Counted from the stretch's first letter, positions 1-8,190 are shown. The stretch: DNA of 30,121 bases from a virus (IMGVR_UViG_3300040801_000816:1-30121); one strand, 5' to 3'. The notes: generated by a model not told the origin, from the sequence alone. A program made the numbers and translations.

Positions 1-710
1 TCAGTTATAATTATTTTCTTTTTACTTTTACGTTCAAAAACCCCAATAGTCTTCCAAGTTCTATCATCAACCCTTTCGATCTCACCTTTAAATCCTTCAT
101 AATATGGCTTTGGCTCTCTGAAGCCTTTACCATTAAGATGCTGAGTCTGACAATGGGTAATGTCAGATAACTTTCTTGGTAAAATGTTACATGCAAATCC
201 GACTGCGATACCTTGAGTTGGGTTAAGCAAGATGGTAGGAACTATGGGTAAGAAATACTCTGGTTCTTTTTCTGTATCGTCATAGTTTTGCTTCATGCTT
301 ATCAAATCACGATCAACATCTAAAAGATTGTAGAACTGTTCTGAAAGCTTAACAGAGACGTATCTGGCAGCACCAATACCATTACCTGGACCTGTAATAC
401 GAGAACCAAATGCACCTTTACCTTCAAACCAACACACATTGTTCGCACCAGCAAAAGGTTGAGCACATCCGGATATAGTTTGCTCCAAGGATGTATTTCC
501 ATGAGGATGTAACGCCATTGTAACGCCTGCTAACTTTGAAACCTTTATCCATTCATTTTGCTTCGATTTGGTTGCACACCATAAGGATCTTCTAAGACTA
601 GGTTTCATCCCATCTATAACTGATGGGATTGCACGATGTTCTAAAACATAAAAAGAATAATCTCTATATTGGGTGTTTATTATTTCTTTTATGGATTTGT
701 GTTGGGACAT
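1..710 (-). CDS. 52: Type II DNA topoisomerase medium subunit (T4 gp52-like), 3' end cut by window edge
   Basis: The first 236 residues of a GyrA/ParC-type subunit are visible; the frame is open through base 1, so the C-terminal half lies outside. This subunit carries the DNA-breaking tyrosine of the phage type II topoisomerase and works with the ATPase subunit (gp39, at 8191-10113) in replication. The GyrA-like signature is clear: IPSVIDGMKPSLRR at about 28-41, LHPHGNTSLEQ at 67-77, and ARYVSVKL around Tyr117, which aligns with the active-site tyrosine (Tyr116 in T4 gp52). The ATG at 710 follows a GAGG Shine-Dalgarno five bases away. It is separated from the rest of the minus-strand genes by the opposite-strand homing endonuclease at 780-1850. 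The assignment is firm; only the length is unknown. Confidence 0.93.
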   Translation of the reverse strand, partial: MSQHKSIKEIINTQYRDYSFYVLEHRAIPSVIDGMKPSLRRSLWCATKSKQNEWIKVSKLAGVTMALHPHGNTSLEQTISGCAQPFAGANNVCWFEGKGAFGSRITGPGNGIGAARYVSVKLSEQFYNLLDVDRDLISMKQNYDDTEKEPEYFLPIVPTILLNPTQGIAVGFACNILPRKLSDITHCQTQHLNGKGFREPKPYYEGFKGEIERVDDRTWKTIGVFERKSKKKIIIT

Positions 711-722
711 TATAACCTCATA

Positions 723-730
723 TATAAATA
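723..730 (+). promoter_or_regulatory. T4-type late promoter for the homing endonuclease
   Basis: The octamer TATAAATA matches the T4 late promoter -10 consensus exactly and lies about 50 bases upstream of the GTG start at 780, on the same strand. T4 late promoters need gp55, gp33 and the clamp; gp33 and gp45 are encoded in this window. A late promoter is a usual way for T4-type homing endonucleases to be expressed. Function is inferred from the match and its position. Confidence 0.6.
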
Positions 731-779
731 CCATGTAGATGAAGATACATATTATATATCAACTTGAAGGAGTTATCAA

Positions 780-1850
780 GTGAGAAAATTAGACGAAAGA
801 ACTGTCACAGAAAAATTAGAAAAATTAAATATAAAACTTTTAGAGCCGTATGTTAGAGCAAGTCGATACAAAACAAAATTATTACATGTACCATCAAATA
901 CAGAATTCAGAGAGAATATAACATCAGTTTTATCCATATCATTCAGAGAAAAACTAATTCAAAAATGCAAAGAAAAGAAAATAAATTTGTTGACTCATAT
1001 AGAAGATATAATTTATGGGTTAAAATTTAAAGTTCAGTGTCAAATAGATGGCTATCAATGGTATACTACTGTACATCAATTATTATACAGAAACAAAGGG
1101 TGTCATCAATGTGGAGGGTCTTTAAAATTAACAAATGAAAAAGTAGATCAAAAATTAAAAGAAAATAATAGAAAAATAAAAAGAATAGAAAATTATATTA
1201 ATGCAGATACAAAAATTCAATGGGAATGTTTAGTAGATGGATATAGATGGAAAGCTAAACCGACTGATGTATTAAACTATAACAATGGATGTCCAAAATG
1301 TGCAAATAAGCATCCATTAACAAATAAAGAAATTGATATGAGGCTTCAAAATACTGATTTAGTAAGAATCGATACCATTACTGAATCATCTTTGCCTATA
1401 AACTTTAAATGCAAACGACATAAACATAAAATTTATAAGTCCCCCCGAGAAATATACAATAAACCAATATGCCCATATTGTAAAAATAAAAAAGAATATG
1501 AAATAAAAACATTCTTAGAAAATAATATAGCATATTCGTTATTCGTACATCAATATATGATAAAAGAATCATATATACCAAATTATTATTTAATAGATTT
1601 TTATTTGGAATTGGAAGATGAAAAATATTTTATAGAATATAATGGACCCCACCACTATAGACCCGTTAGATATAATTCAGAACCATTGTCAAAAGCACAA
1701 ATTAATCATAAAAAGCAAAAAATTAGAGATTCTCATGTTAGGCGTTATTGCTCAGAAAATAATATAAAATTATTGGAAATTCCATATTGGTTAACAGACA
1801 ATGATATTTATTCATTAATAAAAGAAAAAATATCAATTATGGTACTATAA
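780..1850 (+). CDS. Homing endonuclease, Vsr-like (EDxHD type) with zinc-finger repeats
   Basis: A 356-residue protein. About residues 80-235 contain three repeats of a treble-clef-like zinc unit: C87...C108/C111, C150...C171/C174 and C211...C231/C234, the first two sharing a C-x3-DGY-x-W core. The C-terminal 120 residues look like the Vsr/PD-(D/E)XK fold used by EDxHD homing endonucleases such as I-Bth0305I: IDFYL with Asp273, FIEYNGPHHY with Glu286 and His291/292, then RDSH with Asp317. The start is GTG at 780, chosen because GAAGGAG lies seven bases upstream. The gene is visibly richer in A and T than its neighbours and runs against them, as expected for a recently arrived mobile gene. It overlaps the convergent gene at 1837-2049 by 14 bases. 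The nuclease family is recognised from motifs; the target site is not known. Confidence 0.8.
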   Translation: MRKLDERTVTEKLEKLNIKLLEPYVRASRYKTKLLHVPSNTEFRENITSVLSISFREKLIQKCKEKKINLLTHIEDIIYGLKFKVQCQIDGYQWYTTVHQLLYRNKGCHQCGGSLKLTNEKVDQKLKENNRKIKRIENYINADTKIQWECLVDGYRWKAKPTDVLNYNNGCPKCANKHPLTNKEIDMRLQNTDLVRIDTITESSLPINFKCKRHKHKIYKSPREIYNKPICPYCKNKKEYEIKTFLENNIAYSLFVHQYMIKESYIPNYYLIDFYLELEDEKYFIEYNGPHHYRPVRYNSEPLSKAQINHKKQKIRDSHVRRYCSENNIKLLEIPYWLTDNDIYSLIKEKISIMVL

Positions 1851-2049
1851 ATCCTCCTGGTAAAGAAGTATTACACTCTCCACCTAAACTAAAATTTGGC
1901 AGATCAAAGTCTTCGACCCTCTCAGATCTTGGGGGTGGCAGTAGACCTTTCTTTATGCAATGTTTCTTCCACATTTCATTGAGTGTTGGTTCTCTTACTT
2001 TCATAGGATGCCATCTTTCAAGAAGGTCTTGTACGATACCATTACTCAT
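1837..2049 (-). CDS. Hypothetical 70-residue protein, coupled to the QueE-like gene
   Basis: No family is recognised. The start ATG overlaps the stop of the QueE-like gene (ATGA), which suggests translational coupling and supports that it is real. The N-terminal half is amphipathic and charged; a Pro-rich stretch (GLLPPPRSERVEDFDLP) follows, and the protein ends in a Gly-rich tail GGFIVP. Its last five codons overlap the end of the convergent homing endonuclease gene, so the original C-terminus may have been altered when that element arrived. Confidence 0.55.
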   Translation of the reverse strand: MSNGIVQDLLERWHPMKVREPTLNEMWKKHCIKKGLLPPPRSERVEDFDLPNFSLGGECNTSLPGGFIVP

Positions 2050-2843
2050 AACAACTCCAGTGATGGTGAATGCCTATATCCATTTTGGATACAAACAGAT
2101 ATACATTCTAATGGATTTTCTTTAGATTCCAAGAAGATTTTGTCTTTTGATAGCTTATATCGTTCTACAAACTCATCAATTTGTTCAATATTATCATTGT
2201 AATCAAATATAACAACCCAACTTTTGTGTTCAAAATGAGTCCATTCAACACCTTTCTGTCGTGAACTACGATGATTTGTCAATTGTGCAACTAAAGGGAA
2301 ACCTTTGACTACTTCAAGATTGGGACGAATATTAATATGAGAACGTTTGATCCAATCTGATATCTCTGGTTCAACTGGCATGGTTCCATTTGTTTCAATT
2401 TCATACGTTAAAGATCGTTGATCAAACTGCTCACTACTCAAACGTATAGCTTTAGCAACCTCAAGCTGCCAGAGTAATGGCTCACCTCCACAAAAGATAA
2501 CATTATTAAATTCACGATGTTCATTAAGCTTAAAAACTTTTGTAAAAAATTGTTCAGTATCTTTGAACGTTACTCTATTAGGTTTTTCTGGTAGATTGTT
2601 ATTCTTTCTCCTCGCTGCCATTTTAAGTTCATGGCTTGTATAATAATATTCACTGAATTTTTCTGCTGATAAAAGGTTGTTCCCAAAGTATCTGATATTC
2701 AAAGATACTTTTCCAACATTTGGACCACCAGTTTGAATCGTTATACGAGGCATCTCAGCCAAATAAATAGATTTGTCCCCAACTTCTGATTGAGGACCAA
2801 ATTGTCGTTTCATTAATTCGTCACTAAGCAAGTGTTCTAACAT
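2046..2843 (-). CDS. QueE-like protein lacking the radical-SAM cysteines
   Basis: This 265-residue protein resembles 7-carboxy-7-deazaguanine synthase (QueE), which converts carboxytetrahydropterin to CDG in the queuosine/preQ0 pathway. The family signs are FCGGEPLL at 117-124 (SAM-binding GGE) and YEIETNGT at 147-154. Where QueE has G-C-N-L-x-C-x-x-C, this protein reads GNNLLSAEK at 54-62, so all three [4Fe-4S] ligands are replaced (Asn55, Ser59, Lys62). The DNA there is in frame and uninterrupted, so a simple frameshift does not explain it. As it stands it cannot be a normal radical-SAM enzyme: it may be a substrate-binding or regulatory relic, or have another activity. It overlaps primase by seven bases upstream and the 70-residue gene by four downstream. 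Confidence 0.7.
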   Translation of the reverse strand: MLEHLLSDELMKRQFGPQSEVGDKSIYLAEMPRITIQTGGPNVGKVSLNIRYFGNNLLSAEKFSEYYYTSHELKMAARRKNNNLPEKPNRVTFKDTEQFFTKVFKLNEHREFNNVIFCGGEPLLWQLEVAKAIRLSSEQFDQRSLTYEIETNGTMPVEPEISDWIKRSHINIRPNLEVVKGFPLVAQLTNHRSSRQKGVEWTHFEHKSWVVIFDYNDNIEQIDEFVERYKLSKDKIFLESKENPLECISVCIQNGYRHSPSLELL

Positions 2844-3931
2844 CCTGACCCCATTTTTGATACTTTCAATTTTGTTAATCCAATCTTTCCACTAAGAAGA
2901 TTTTCATTTATTATCTCCAATGGAATTGTTTTTACACCAAGAAGTAATGCTAAATCATTGATATCTTTAGGATATTCACCATTCTCAAATCTGTATTTCT
3001 TTGGCATGATAAAGCAAGTTTCACCTTCTTCAAGAAGTCTGCAAGCCCTTTCATACCCAGTTTTATCAACCCATGGAGAATCAAGAACCCACACTCTATC
3101 TTCGTATGTCTCTTTTATGAAATCTGCTTTCTCTCCAGAGACATTTGCGTTGCAAAGAGCAATAGCATTTTCAATAAAAAGACAATCTAATATACCTTCA
3201 CACACATAGACAGTTCTATTTGGGCTAACTTGATGGACACGATATATTTTTTCGTCTGGCAACTCAAAGTTTTCAAACGTGGCAAAGAGATATTTAGTAT
3301 CTAATCTTTGTTGATCTGGTTCTGGGTGTATGTCACGAGATTGAAAATTATAATACTTCCCATCTTTGGTTTTGAATGGGATAATTACACGCCAAATATA
3401 CGCTTTCAGCTTTCCAGAACCACGATAGCAGAAAAGAAATTCATTGATGAAGTGGTCTGGAATATTACGCTTCTTCATTTTGTTATAAGCATAACGTCTA
3501 AACTTTTCTTTCTTTGGATCTTCTTGAACTTCTCCCAATGGAAAACAATTTTCTTTAAAATACTCCTCTAAATACTCATGGATTTCATCTGAAGGCTCAC
3601 GTTTCTTTCTTTCGCTCGTAGATTTTTTAAATATCGAACCAGATTTTATCTGATCAAAACATAACATTTTTAAATTTTGAGCTTCTTCTGGAAAGAACTC
3701 TTCCAACATCTTTTCAAAATTTGTATTGTATCCACAATTATGACAATGGACTGCCCAATGGCTTGTATTTTCTAAACAATACAGTCTAGCTTTAGATTTC
3801 TTTCTCTGGCTATCACCACACTTAGGACAACGCCCACGCAAGACCATTCGACCTGGATTCTTGGTGGGCGTTGTCGCATTGAGAATAACCGATTTAAATA
3901 TACCTTCGACTAAATGTGCTGGATATTTCAT
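2837..3931 (-). CDS. 61: DNA primase (T4 gp61-like)
   Basis: This 364-residue primase would make RNA primers for lagging-strand synthesis together with helicase gp41. It has the N-terminal zinc-binding domain (CPKCGD with Cys35/Cys38, and HCHNCGY with Cys63/Cys66) and a TOPRIM core (VYVCEGILDCLF at about 241-252, catalytic Glu245). T4 gp61 is of similar size with the same order. A TGTTATAAT extended -10 element ends nine bases before the ATG, so a transcript from it would have almost no leader. In T4, DNA polymerase follows regA; here primase does, which is a rearrangement. Identification is secure. Confidence 0.93.
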   Translation of the reverse strand: MKYPAHLVEGIFKSVILNATTPTKNPGRMVLRGRCPKCGDSQRKKSKARLYCLENTSHWAVHCHNCGYNTNFEKMLEEFFPEEAQNLKMLCFDQIKSGSIFKKSTSERKKREPSDEIHEYLEEYFKENCFPLGEVQEDPKKEKFRRYAYNKMKKRNIPDHFINEFLFCYRGSGKLKAYIWRVIIPFKTKDGKYYNFQSRDIHPEPDQQRLDTKYLFATFENFELPDEKIYRVHQVSPNRTVYVCEGILDCLFIENAIALCNANVSGEKADFIKETYEDRVWVLDSPWVDKTGYERACRLLEEGETCFIMPKKYRFENGEYPKDINDLALLLGVKTIPLEIINENLLSGKIGLTKLKVSKMGSGC

Positions 3932-3940
3932 AGCTTATCC

Positions 3941-3946
3941 ATTATA
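3941..3946 (-). promoter_or_regulatory. Extended -10 promoter for primase
   Basis: On the minus strand the sequence reads TGTTATAAT, an extended -10. It lies between the regA stop and the primase ATG. No good -35 is seen (CTAGAC at 17 bases). Only nine bases separate the hexamer from the ATG, so the message would be nearly leaderless. Confidence 0.5.
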
Positions 3947-3960
3947 ACACAAATTTAATA

Positions 3961-4341
3961 TCAGTCTAGGATGATCTTTTTAGAGAATTTAAATTTATGT
4001 ACTATATTATAATCTTTCTTTTCACCATGTTTAAGAACTGAGATTTTCTCAGACATGATTTCATCGATTTCTTCTAGAGGTTCTATTAGATCCCAATTTT
4101 TTAGAAGCTGAACAATAGTCTTGAGTCGAAGTCTATCGACATTATCAAAATTTGTTTCTCTATCAAACAATGGAAACAATTCTTTAAAGTGTACTATTGT
4201 ATAGACTCCTTCTTGACTAGTTTCAATACAATAACACGATGGATAAAAATTCTTGGTTTTTGAATTCTTAATTCCAATTCTTTCTAGAGTCTCTCGGACT
4301 ACAGAAAAATCTTCTTTTAAACGAACTTTAATACCGGACAT
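3961..4341 (-). CDS. regA: RegA translational repressor
   Basis: RegA is the T4 early-gene translational repressor that binds mRNA at ribosome-binding sites. This 126-residue protein matches T4 RegA (122 residues) through the N-terminal KEDF-x5-ETLERIGI block, NFYPSCYCIET, YTIVHFKELF, and the NWDLIEP segment. The start at 4341 was chosen because GAGGA lies five bases upstream and T4 RegA begins at the same place; a longer frame to 4413 would overlap gene 62 heavily. It directly follows gene 62, as in T4 (44-62-regA). Likely targets are the early genes of this phage, but no specific RegA site was identified. Confidence 0.9.
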   Translation of the reverse strand: MSGIKVRLKEDFSVVRETLERIGIKNSKTKNFYPSCYCIETSQEGVYTIVHFKELFPLFDRETNFDNVDRLRLKTIVQLLKNWDLIEPLEEIDEIMSEKISVLKHGEKKDYNIVHKFKFSKKIILD

Positions 4342-4348
4342 ATTTTCC

Positions 4349-4882
4349 TCACTTCTTTTTCTTGGATACCATTCCACCAAATTTATCTTTGATAGATTCT
4401 GCCCATTCTTCACCCATCACATGTATATACTCAATGGCTTGAGTTTGGGAGCATTCAAAATATTCAGCAACAAAAGAGCTAAGCTCATGCTTTACTTCAG
4501 ATTTATTTTTAATCCACTTATAAAAACGCTTATCAGTTGGAACTAAGTATATAAGAGCAGTGTATAGTTGCTTCTTTGTCATAGTCCCTTGATACTTATT
4601 AAAAAAGTTTGCAATTGGAACGTCAGCTTCTTTCATTGAAAGTGTTTGCAATATCATATAAGAATTCCATGAAGATTGATTCTCTTCTGAATCCAAAAGC
4701 GTTCCAGTTTTATGCTTTCTAATATCATCTACAAAATCAAACAGTGACAAAGATTTCTTTGGAGTTTCAACCTTATCATCTTGTTCATCAAGATCAAAGA
4801 CAACTTCTTTACCTCTAAAAGCTGAAACAATATCTGTTTGTTTGAAATCACTCTTCTTTGTTGTCTTCTTGCGTTTCGCCAT
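4349..4882 (-). CDS. 62: Clamp loader small subunit (T4 gp62-like)
   Basis: T4 gp62 joins four gp44 subunits to form the loader that opens clamp gp45. The similarity is modest but real: VPTDKRFYKWIKNKSEV here corresponds to VPRGKRYGKWAK of T4 gp62, followed by the AIEY helix (T4 AINY). Its place just before regA is the T4 order. The start at 4882 (177 residues, beginning MAKRKKTTKK) has GGAG nine bases upstream; a longer frame to 4915 is possible. The N-terminus is Lys-rich with an acidic linker before the conserved part, and the protein ends in four lysines. It overlaps the preceding unknown gene by 35 bases. Confidence 0.8.
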   Translation of the reverse strand: MAKRKKTTKKSDFKQTDIVSAFRGKEVVFDLDEQDDKVETPKKSLSLFDFVDDIRKHKTGTLLDSEENQSSWNSYMILQTLSMKEADVPIANFFNKYQGTMTKKQLYTALIYLVPTDKRFYKWIKNKSEVKHELSSFVAEYFECSQTQAIEYIHVMGEEWAESIKDKFGGMVSKKKK

Positions 4883-5270
4883 TTTCACTTTCTCCACGAA
4901 TAATTGGCTTTCCATCAGGCCCGCTCAATATTTTCTTATCATTAACGTTGGCGACATTACCAGACCCATCAAGTATACCAGGCTTTGGCTTTTCTTCTGG
5001 AGGCTCAACTTCTGGGATATGTTGTCTGATACTTTCCATAATCTTACCAGGAGTATCAGTGAAAATTGGACCGTCCATAACATAATGTTTGAACTCTTCA
5101 TCAGACATTCCATCAGTCATCATTGGAATCAATCGATACCAGACTTCCCATTCCATGAGTGTAGCTTCCATAGCAACCATTAATGCTGCCATGTCATCCA
5201 TTCTCTGCTGGATCATTTTTCTTGTCAAGTTCTTTTCATTTGGCTTTTTGCGAAATGCACTATTACCCAT
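4848..5270 (-). CDS. Hypothetical protein between genes 44 and 62
   Basis: No family is recognised in this 140-residue protein. The first 75 residues look helical and Met-rich (RMDDMAALMVAMEATLMEWE), and the rest is a Pro/Gly/Asp-rich, probably disordered tail. It overlaps its upstream neighbour by eight bases and gene 62 by 35. Its position inside the clamp-loader cluster suggests a role in replication or late transcription, but that is inference from context only. Confidence 0.7.
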   Translation of the reverse strand: MGNSAFRKKPNEKNLTRKMIQQRMDDMAALMVAMEATLMEWEVWYRLIPMMTDGMSDEEFKHYVMDGPIFTDTPGKIMESIRQHIPEVEPPEEKPKPGILDGSGNVANVNDKKILSGPDGKPIIRGESENGETQEDNKEE

Positions 5271-6324
5271 TAATTTCTCCTTCTTGAGACTTCAATTTGA
5301 TTCCAGCATCAATGTTAGATTCGCCCATTCTCAATGATACGTCAGGATTTGCTGCTTGTGGTTTTGAATCTTCCACTTCAATACCAGTTTCAGCTACTGT
5401 CTGCTTAAATTCTTCTTGCATCTGAGCAATCTGTTCTGCTGTTAATACATCACCTTCAATTTGACTGAGATCATCTTCTGGAACCCATGCAGCATCTCCA
5501 GCCGCTTCTTCATATATTGATGCTTCAGAATTTCCACCAACTACTTGAGTATCTTCAGTTACTGCACCAACTTTTTGTATTAATTCAAGTTGTTCAGCAC
5601 TTAGCTGGTTTGTGGGGCCTTCTGGACCAATAGCTCTTGTTTGATTTAAGTTTTGTCCTGTAGCTGCGTTAACTCTAGGATTAGCTCCTTCGTCAGCCCC
5701 ATGACGGGTTGGATGTGCCCCGAGGGCAGAAACAATCTGAGCTTGTTCAGAAGTGAGAGTATCATCAACTTGACCTTGCGGAGTATAGTCATTTTGTTGA
5801 AACGCGGCAGTACGCACCGCCCTGGCGTCATTTGGATTAATTGGCTGACGTTGAACTGGTCTTGGCTGTGCAGGAGGGGTTTGTTGCACCGGAGCTTGGG
5901 CTTGAGCACTCTCATTTAAAGGTTTAGCTGGTTGTTGGGGTTGCTGTTCTTGAGCAGTTGGGGCTTCAACCATTGACGAAACATCAGTAACTTCATTTGG
6001 TGTCATGTCAATTGGGCGTCTTGGAAGTGAGATATTTCTGGCAGGACGACCACCATTCATTGGCATGAAAGAATACAATGGCAATGCACGCTTAGTCTGC
6101 CAAGCAATATCAATATTGTACATAAGCATATCAAGATCATATACATATAGAGAATGCTGAATTTGGTTTGCAACCTGAGGATTCATGGTCCTCAGAATAA
6201 TCTGGCGTGCATGATTTTCATCAAGTGCCTTGATTATATAAGTATTCATAATTCCACGAGGTAAACTTCTTACTGTCGTGGAGTCTGTTGTGTCAATAAC
6301 TACAAAAAAGAATCTAGGTTCCAT
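5263..6324 (-). CDS. Hypothetical protein with long Gln/Pro-rich linker
   Basis: No family is recognised. The roughly 353-residue protein has a compact N-terminal 95 residues (EPRFFFVVIDTTDS..., mixed alpha/beta in look), then about 250 residues dominated by Gln, Pro, Ala and acidic residues. Two short similar segments, LTSEQAQIVSALGA and LSAEQLELIQKVGA, with a third looser copy LTAEQIAQMQEEF, suggest repeated helical units in the linker. The start at 6324 (MEPRFF) was chosen because AGGAG lies seven bases upstream; the ATG at 6327 is also possible. An extended -10 promoter lies 34 bases upstream. It follows gene 44, where T4 has gene 62. Confidence 0.7.
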   Translation of the reverse strand: MEPRFFFVVIDTTDSTTVRSLPRGIMNTYIIKALDENHARQIILRTMNPQVANQIQHSLYVYDLDMLMYNIDIAWQTKRALPLYSFMPMNGGRPARNISLPRRPIDMTPNEVTDVSSMVEAPTAQEQQPQQPAKPLNESAQAQAPVQQTPPAQPRPVQRQPINPNDARAVRTAAFQQNDYTPQGQVDDTLTSEQAQIVSALGAHPTRHGADEGANPRVNAATGQNLNQTRAIGPEGPTNQLSAEQLELIQKVGAVTEDTQVVGGNSEASIYEEAAGDAAWVPEDDLSQIEGDVLTAEQIAQMQEEFKQTVAETGIEVEDSKPQAANPDVSLRMGESNIDAGIKLKSQEGEING

Positions 6325-6358
6325 CATTTTGCTCCTAAGCCATATTTTAATACGTTCT

Positions 6359-6364
6359 ATTATA
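6359..6364 (-). promoter_or_regulatory. Extended -10 promoter before the Gln/Pro-rich protein gene
   Basis: The minus strand reads TTTGGTATAATAG, a TGnTATAAT extended -10, in the 87-base gap between gene 44 and the gene ending at 5263. No convincing -35 is present. It would drive the downstream 62-regA genes as well. Confidence 0.55.
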
Positions 6365-6411
6365 CCAAAGTTTCTAAAATATATTCTATCATTTTTAAAT
6401 TGCACACGAAC

Positions 6412-7338
6412 TTACCCCCTTAGCGTCTGAATAATCTCAATCAAACATGCTACAAAATTAAGTTCACGATTAGCGTGACTGGAATTTTGATACTGATAAT
6501 TCGCCAATAGAACGATAATTTCTCCGCCCTTCTCAGCATTTGTCGTCAAAGTTTTAATATTTTCATATAATGCATTATATAGACTATCATAATCTATACC
6601 TGCACTTAAGATTTCTTCACGAATTTTTCTTACAGAATGCTCTTTAACATAAGTTAAGAATTTTTCTAGGGTCTTCTTTTCTGCTCCAGACTCAACGAAA
6701 GAGAAAGTTCCATCTCTACAGCAACGCTGGAGATTATTAATTGTTGATCGAATATCAGGATAATATGTTTTAACTAGAATTCCAAGATCTTCTTTTGCTT
6801 TTGCATCTAGCTGAATTCCCTTTGAACTCATAATCTGCCAACAACGTTTAGCAATATCATTCTTGCTTGCACCTTTGAATTTGAAAGTTTGAAAACGAGA
6901 ACGAACTGGTTCTAATAACTTAGTCTCATAGTTTGCAGTCAATATAAATCGACATGTTTTTGCATATTGTTCCGTGACTGCACGCAAAATTTTCTGAGCG
7001 TCCAACGTAAGACCATCAGCCTCATCAAGAATAACAATCTTTAAATCAGCAAATGATGCCACAGAGCAGAAATCTTGAACTTTATTTCTGATAGTATCCA
7101 TACCACGTTCATCAGAAGCGTTGATATAAAGATATCCATCTTCTCCAGCAATATCTTTAGCTAAAATTTTTGCAGTTGTGGTCTTTCCAGTACCTGCAGT
7201 ACCTAGAAATAGAAGATGGGGAATAGAACGAGAATCAATATACTCGTTCATCTTCCCAACTAAATCTTCTGCACCAATTACGTCTTCTACTTTCTGGGGG
7301 CGATATTCTTCAACCCATGGGTAGTTTAAATCTTCCAT
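6412..7338 (-). CDS. 44: Clamp loader ATPase subunit (T4 gp44-like)
   Basis: A 308-residue AAA+ ATPase of the RFC type that, with gp62, loads clamp gp45 at primer ends. Motifs in order: the RFC N-terminal box WVEEYRPQKVEDVIG at 8-22, Walker A GTAGTGKTTT at about 46-55, Walker B LDEADGL, sensor 1 ILTANYE, and the arginine-finger SRF in EPVRSRFQTF. T4 gp44 is 319 residues. It lies directly downstream of gene 45, as in T4, with a 23-base gap. The assignment is secure. Confidence 0.95.
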   Translation of the reverse strand: MEDLNYPWVEEYRPQKVEDVIGAEDLVGKMNEYIDSRSIPHLLFLGTAGTGKTTTAKILAKDIAGEDGYLYINASDERGMDTIRNKVQDFCSVASFADLKIVILDEADGLTLDAQKILRAVTEQYAKTCRFILTANYETKLLEPVRSRFQTFKFKGASKNDIAKRCWQIMSSKGIQLDAKAKEDLGILVKTYYPDIRSTINNLQRCCRDGTFSFVESGAEKKTLEKFLTYVKEHSVRKIREEILSAGIDYDSLYNALYENIKTLTTNAEKGGEIIVLLANYQYQNSSHANRELNFVACLIEIIQTLRG

Positions 7339-7361
7339 AACTTAACGAACTCCATTTTTTA

Positions 7362-8123
7362 TCATGATGATTTGATCATCTTAGAGATATAGTATACAGT
7401 AGAATTGAACTTATCTTCAGTTTCTACCATACATACTCTATCACCAAAACTTAGCTTCACTGATTCGTGCTTTGGACTTAACACCATCTGCATAATTTCC
7501 TTCTTGTAAGGAATATTAAAATCTTCAGACACTGTTGTATCAAGCTCAACTTGATAGCTATTTACTGCAACACTCTTATTACGAATAGTTGCACGAACAG
7601 TATTTGCAGTTTGATCACCTTCAACAATGATACATTCTTCATTGCTCAAAACGCTCATTGCTTTGGTAAACTTAGTGAACTTATCGTCATAATCAAAGCT
7701 TGCGAACCAATTAGAACCAGAGAATGGTTTATTGAATTCTTTAATCAAATCTGGATCAGCAGTCTGATAAATGATTTTTGATTTTCCTTGGGAAAGCTTG
7801 AGTTCTTTCGTCTCTTCATCAAACTCAAAGACTACTTCTCCATCATCAAAGAGCGAGAACAGATTTACAAATTCTCCAATTCTTAAAATTCCAATCTTGC
7901 AGCCATCATCAGAATCTACAGTGAAATCTTTGAATAATTCTTTGTAGTCTGATTTAATAACAGTTCCTACACTATTATTAATTGCATTAATTTTAGCCCC
8001 AACAGTATCATCTTCTACTGTAATGTTTAAGACAATACCATTTTCACCCATAATTAGTCCAAAGTTCTTAAGTGGATTTACAAAATTATCCAACTCAGAC
8101 TTACTAGCAAACTTACCTTTCAT
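7362..8123 (-). CDS. 45: Sliding clamp (T4 gp45-like)
   Basis: This 253-residue protein sits immediately upstream of gene 44, as in T4, and fits the gp45 clamp (228 residues in T4), the trimeric ring that tethers the polymerase and activates late transcription. Sequence evidence is the position plus the clamp-like pattern of beta strands, including IGILRIGEFVNLFSLFDDGEVVFEF and a C-terminal VETEDKFNSTVYYISKM. It has its own extended -10 promoter and a GGGAG ribosome site. It is the presumed partner of the IEDMFG/IEDLFG tails found on four other proteins here. Confidence 0.88.
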   Translation of the reverse strand: MKGKFASKSELDNFVNPLKNFGLIMGENGIVLNITVEDDTVGAKINAINNSVGTVIKSDYKELFKDFTVDSDDGCKIGILRIGEFVNLFSLFDDGEVVFEFDEETKELKLSQGKSKIIYQTADPDLIKEFNKPFSGSNWFASFDYDDKFTKFTKAMSVLSNEECIIVEGDQTANTVRATIRNKSVAVNSYQVELDTTVSEDFNIPYKKEIMQMVLSPKHESVKLSFGDRVCMVETEDKFNSTVYYISKMIKSS

Positions 8124-8157
8124 AATTTAAACTCCCAATAACGTGGTTTCGACTTCT

Positions 8158-8163
8158 ATTATA
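8158..8163 (-). promoter_or_regulatory. Extended -10 promoter for the sliding clamp gene
   Basis: The minus strand reads TATGCTATAATAG, a TGnTATAAT extended -10, with TTGGAA 16 bases upstream as a fair -35. It lies 34 bases before the clamp ATG, which has GGGAG in the leader. Confidence 0.65.
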
Positions 8164-8190
8164 GCATAGAACTTTTTGATTCCAAGAAGT

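Noticed and set aside
711-760. Minus-strand promoter for gene 52
   Set aside because: TGGTATTTA is a poor -10 and the TATAAT there overlaps the start codon.
7350-7385. Hairpin GATGAT/ATCATC at the end of the clamp gene as a terminator
   Set aside because: On the coding strand it is followed by an A run, not T, and gene 44 begins 23 bases later.
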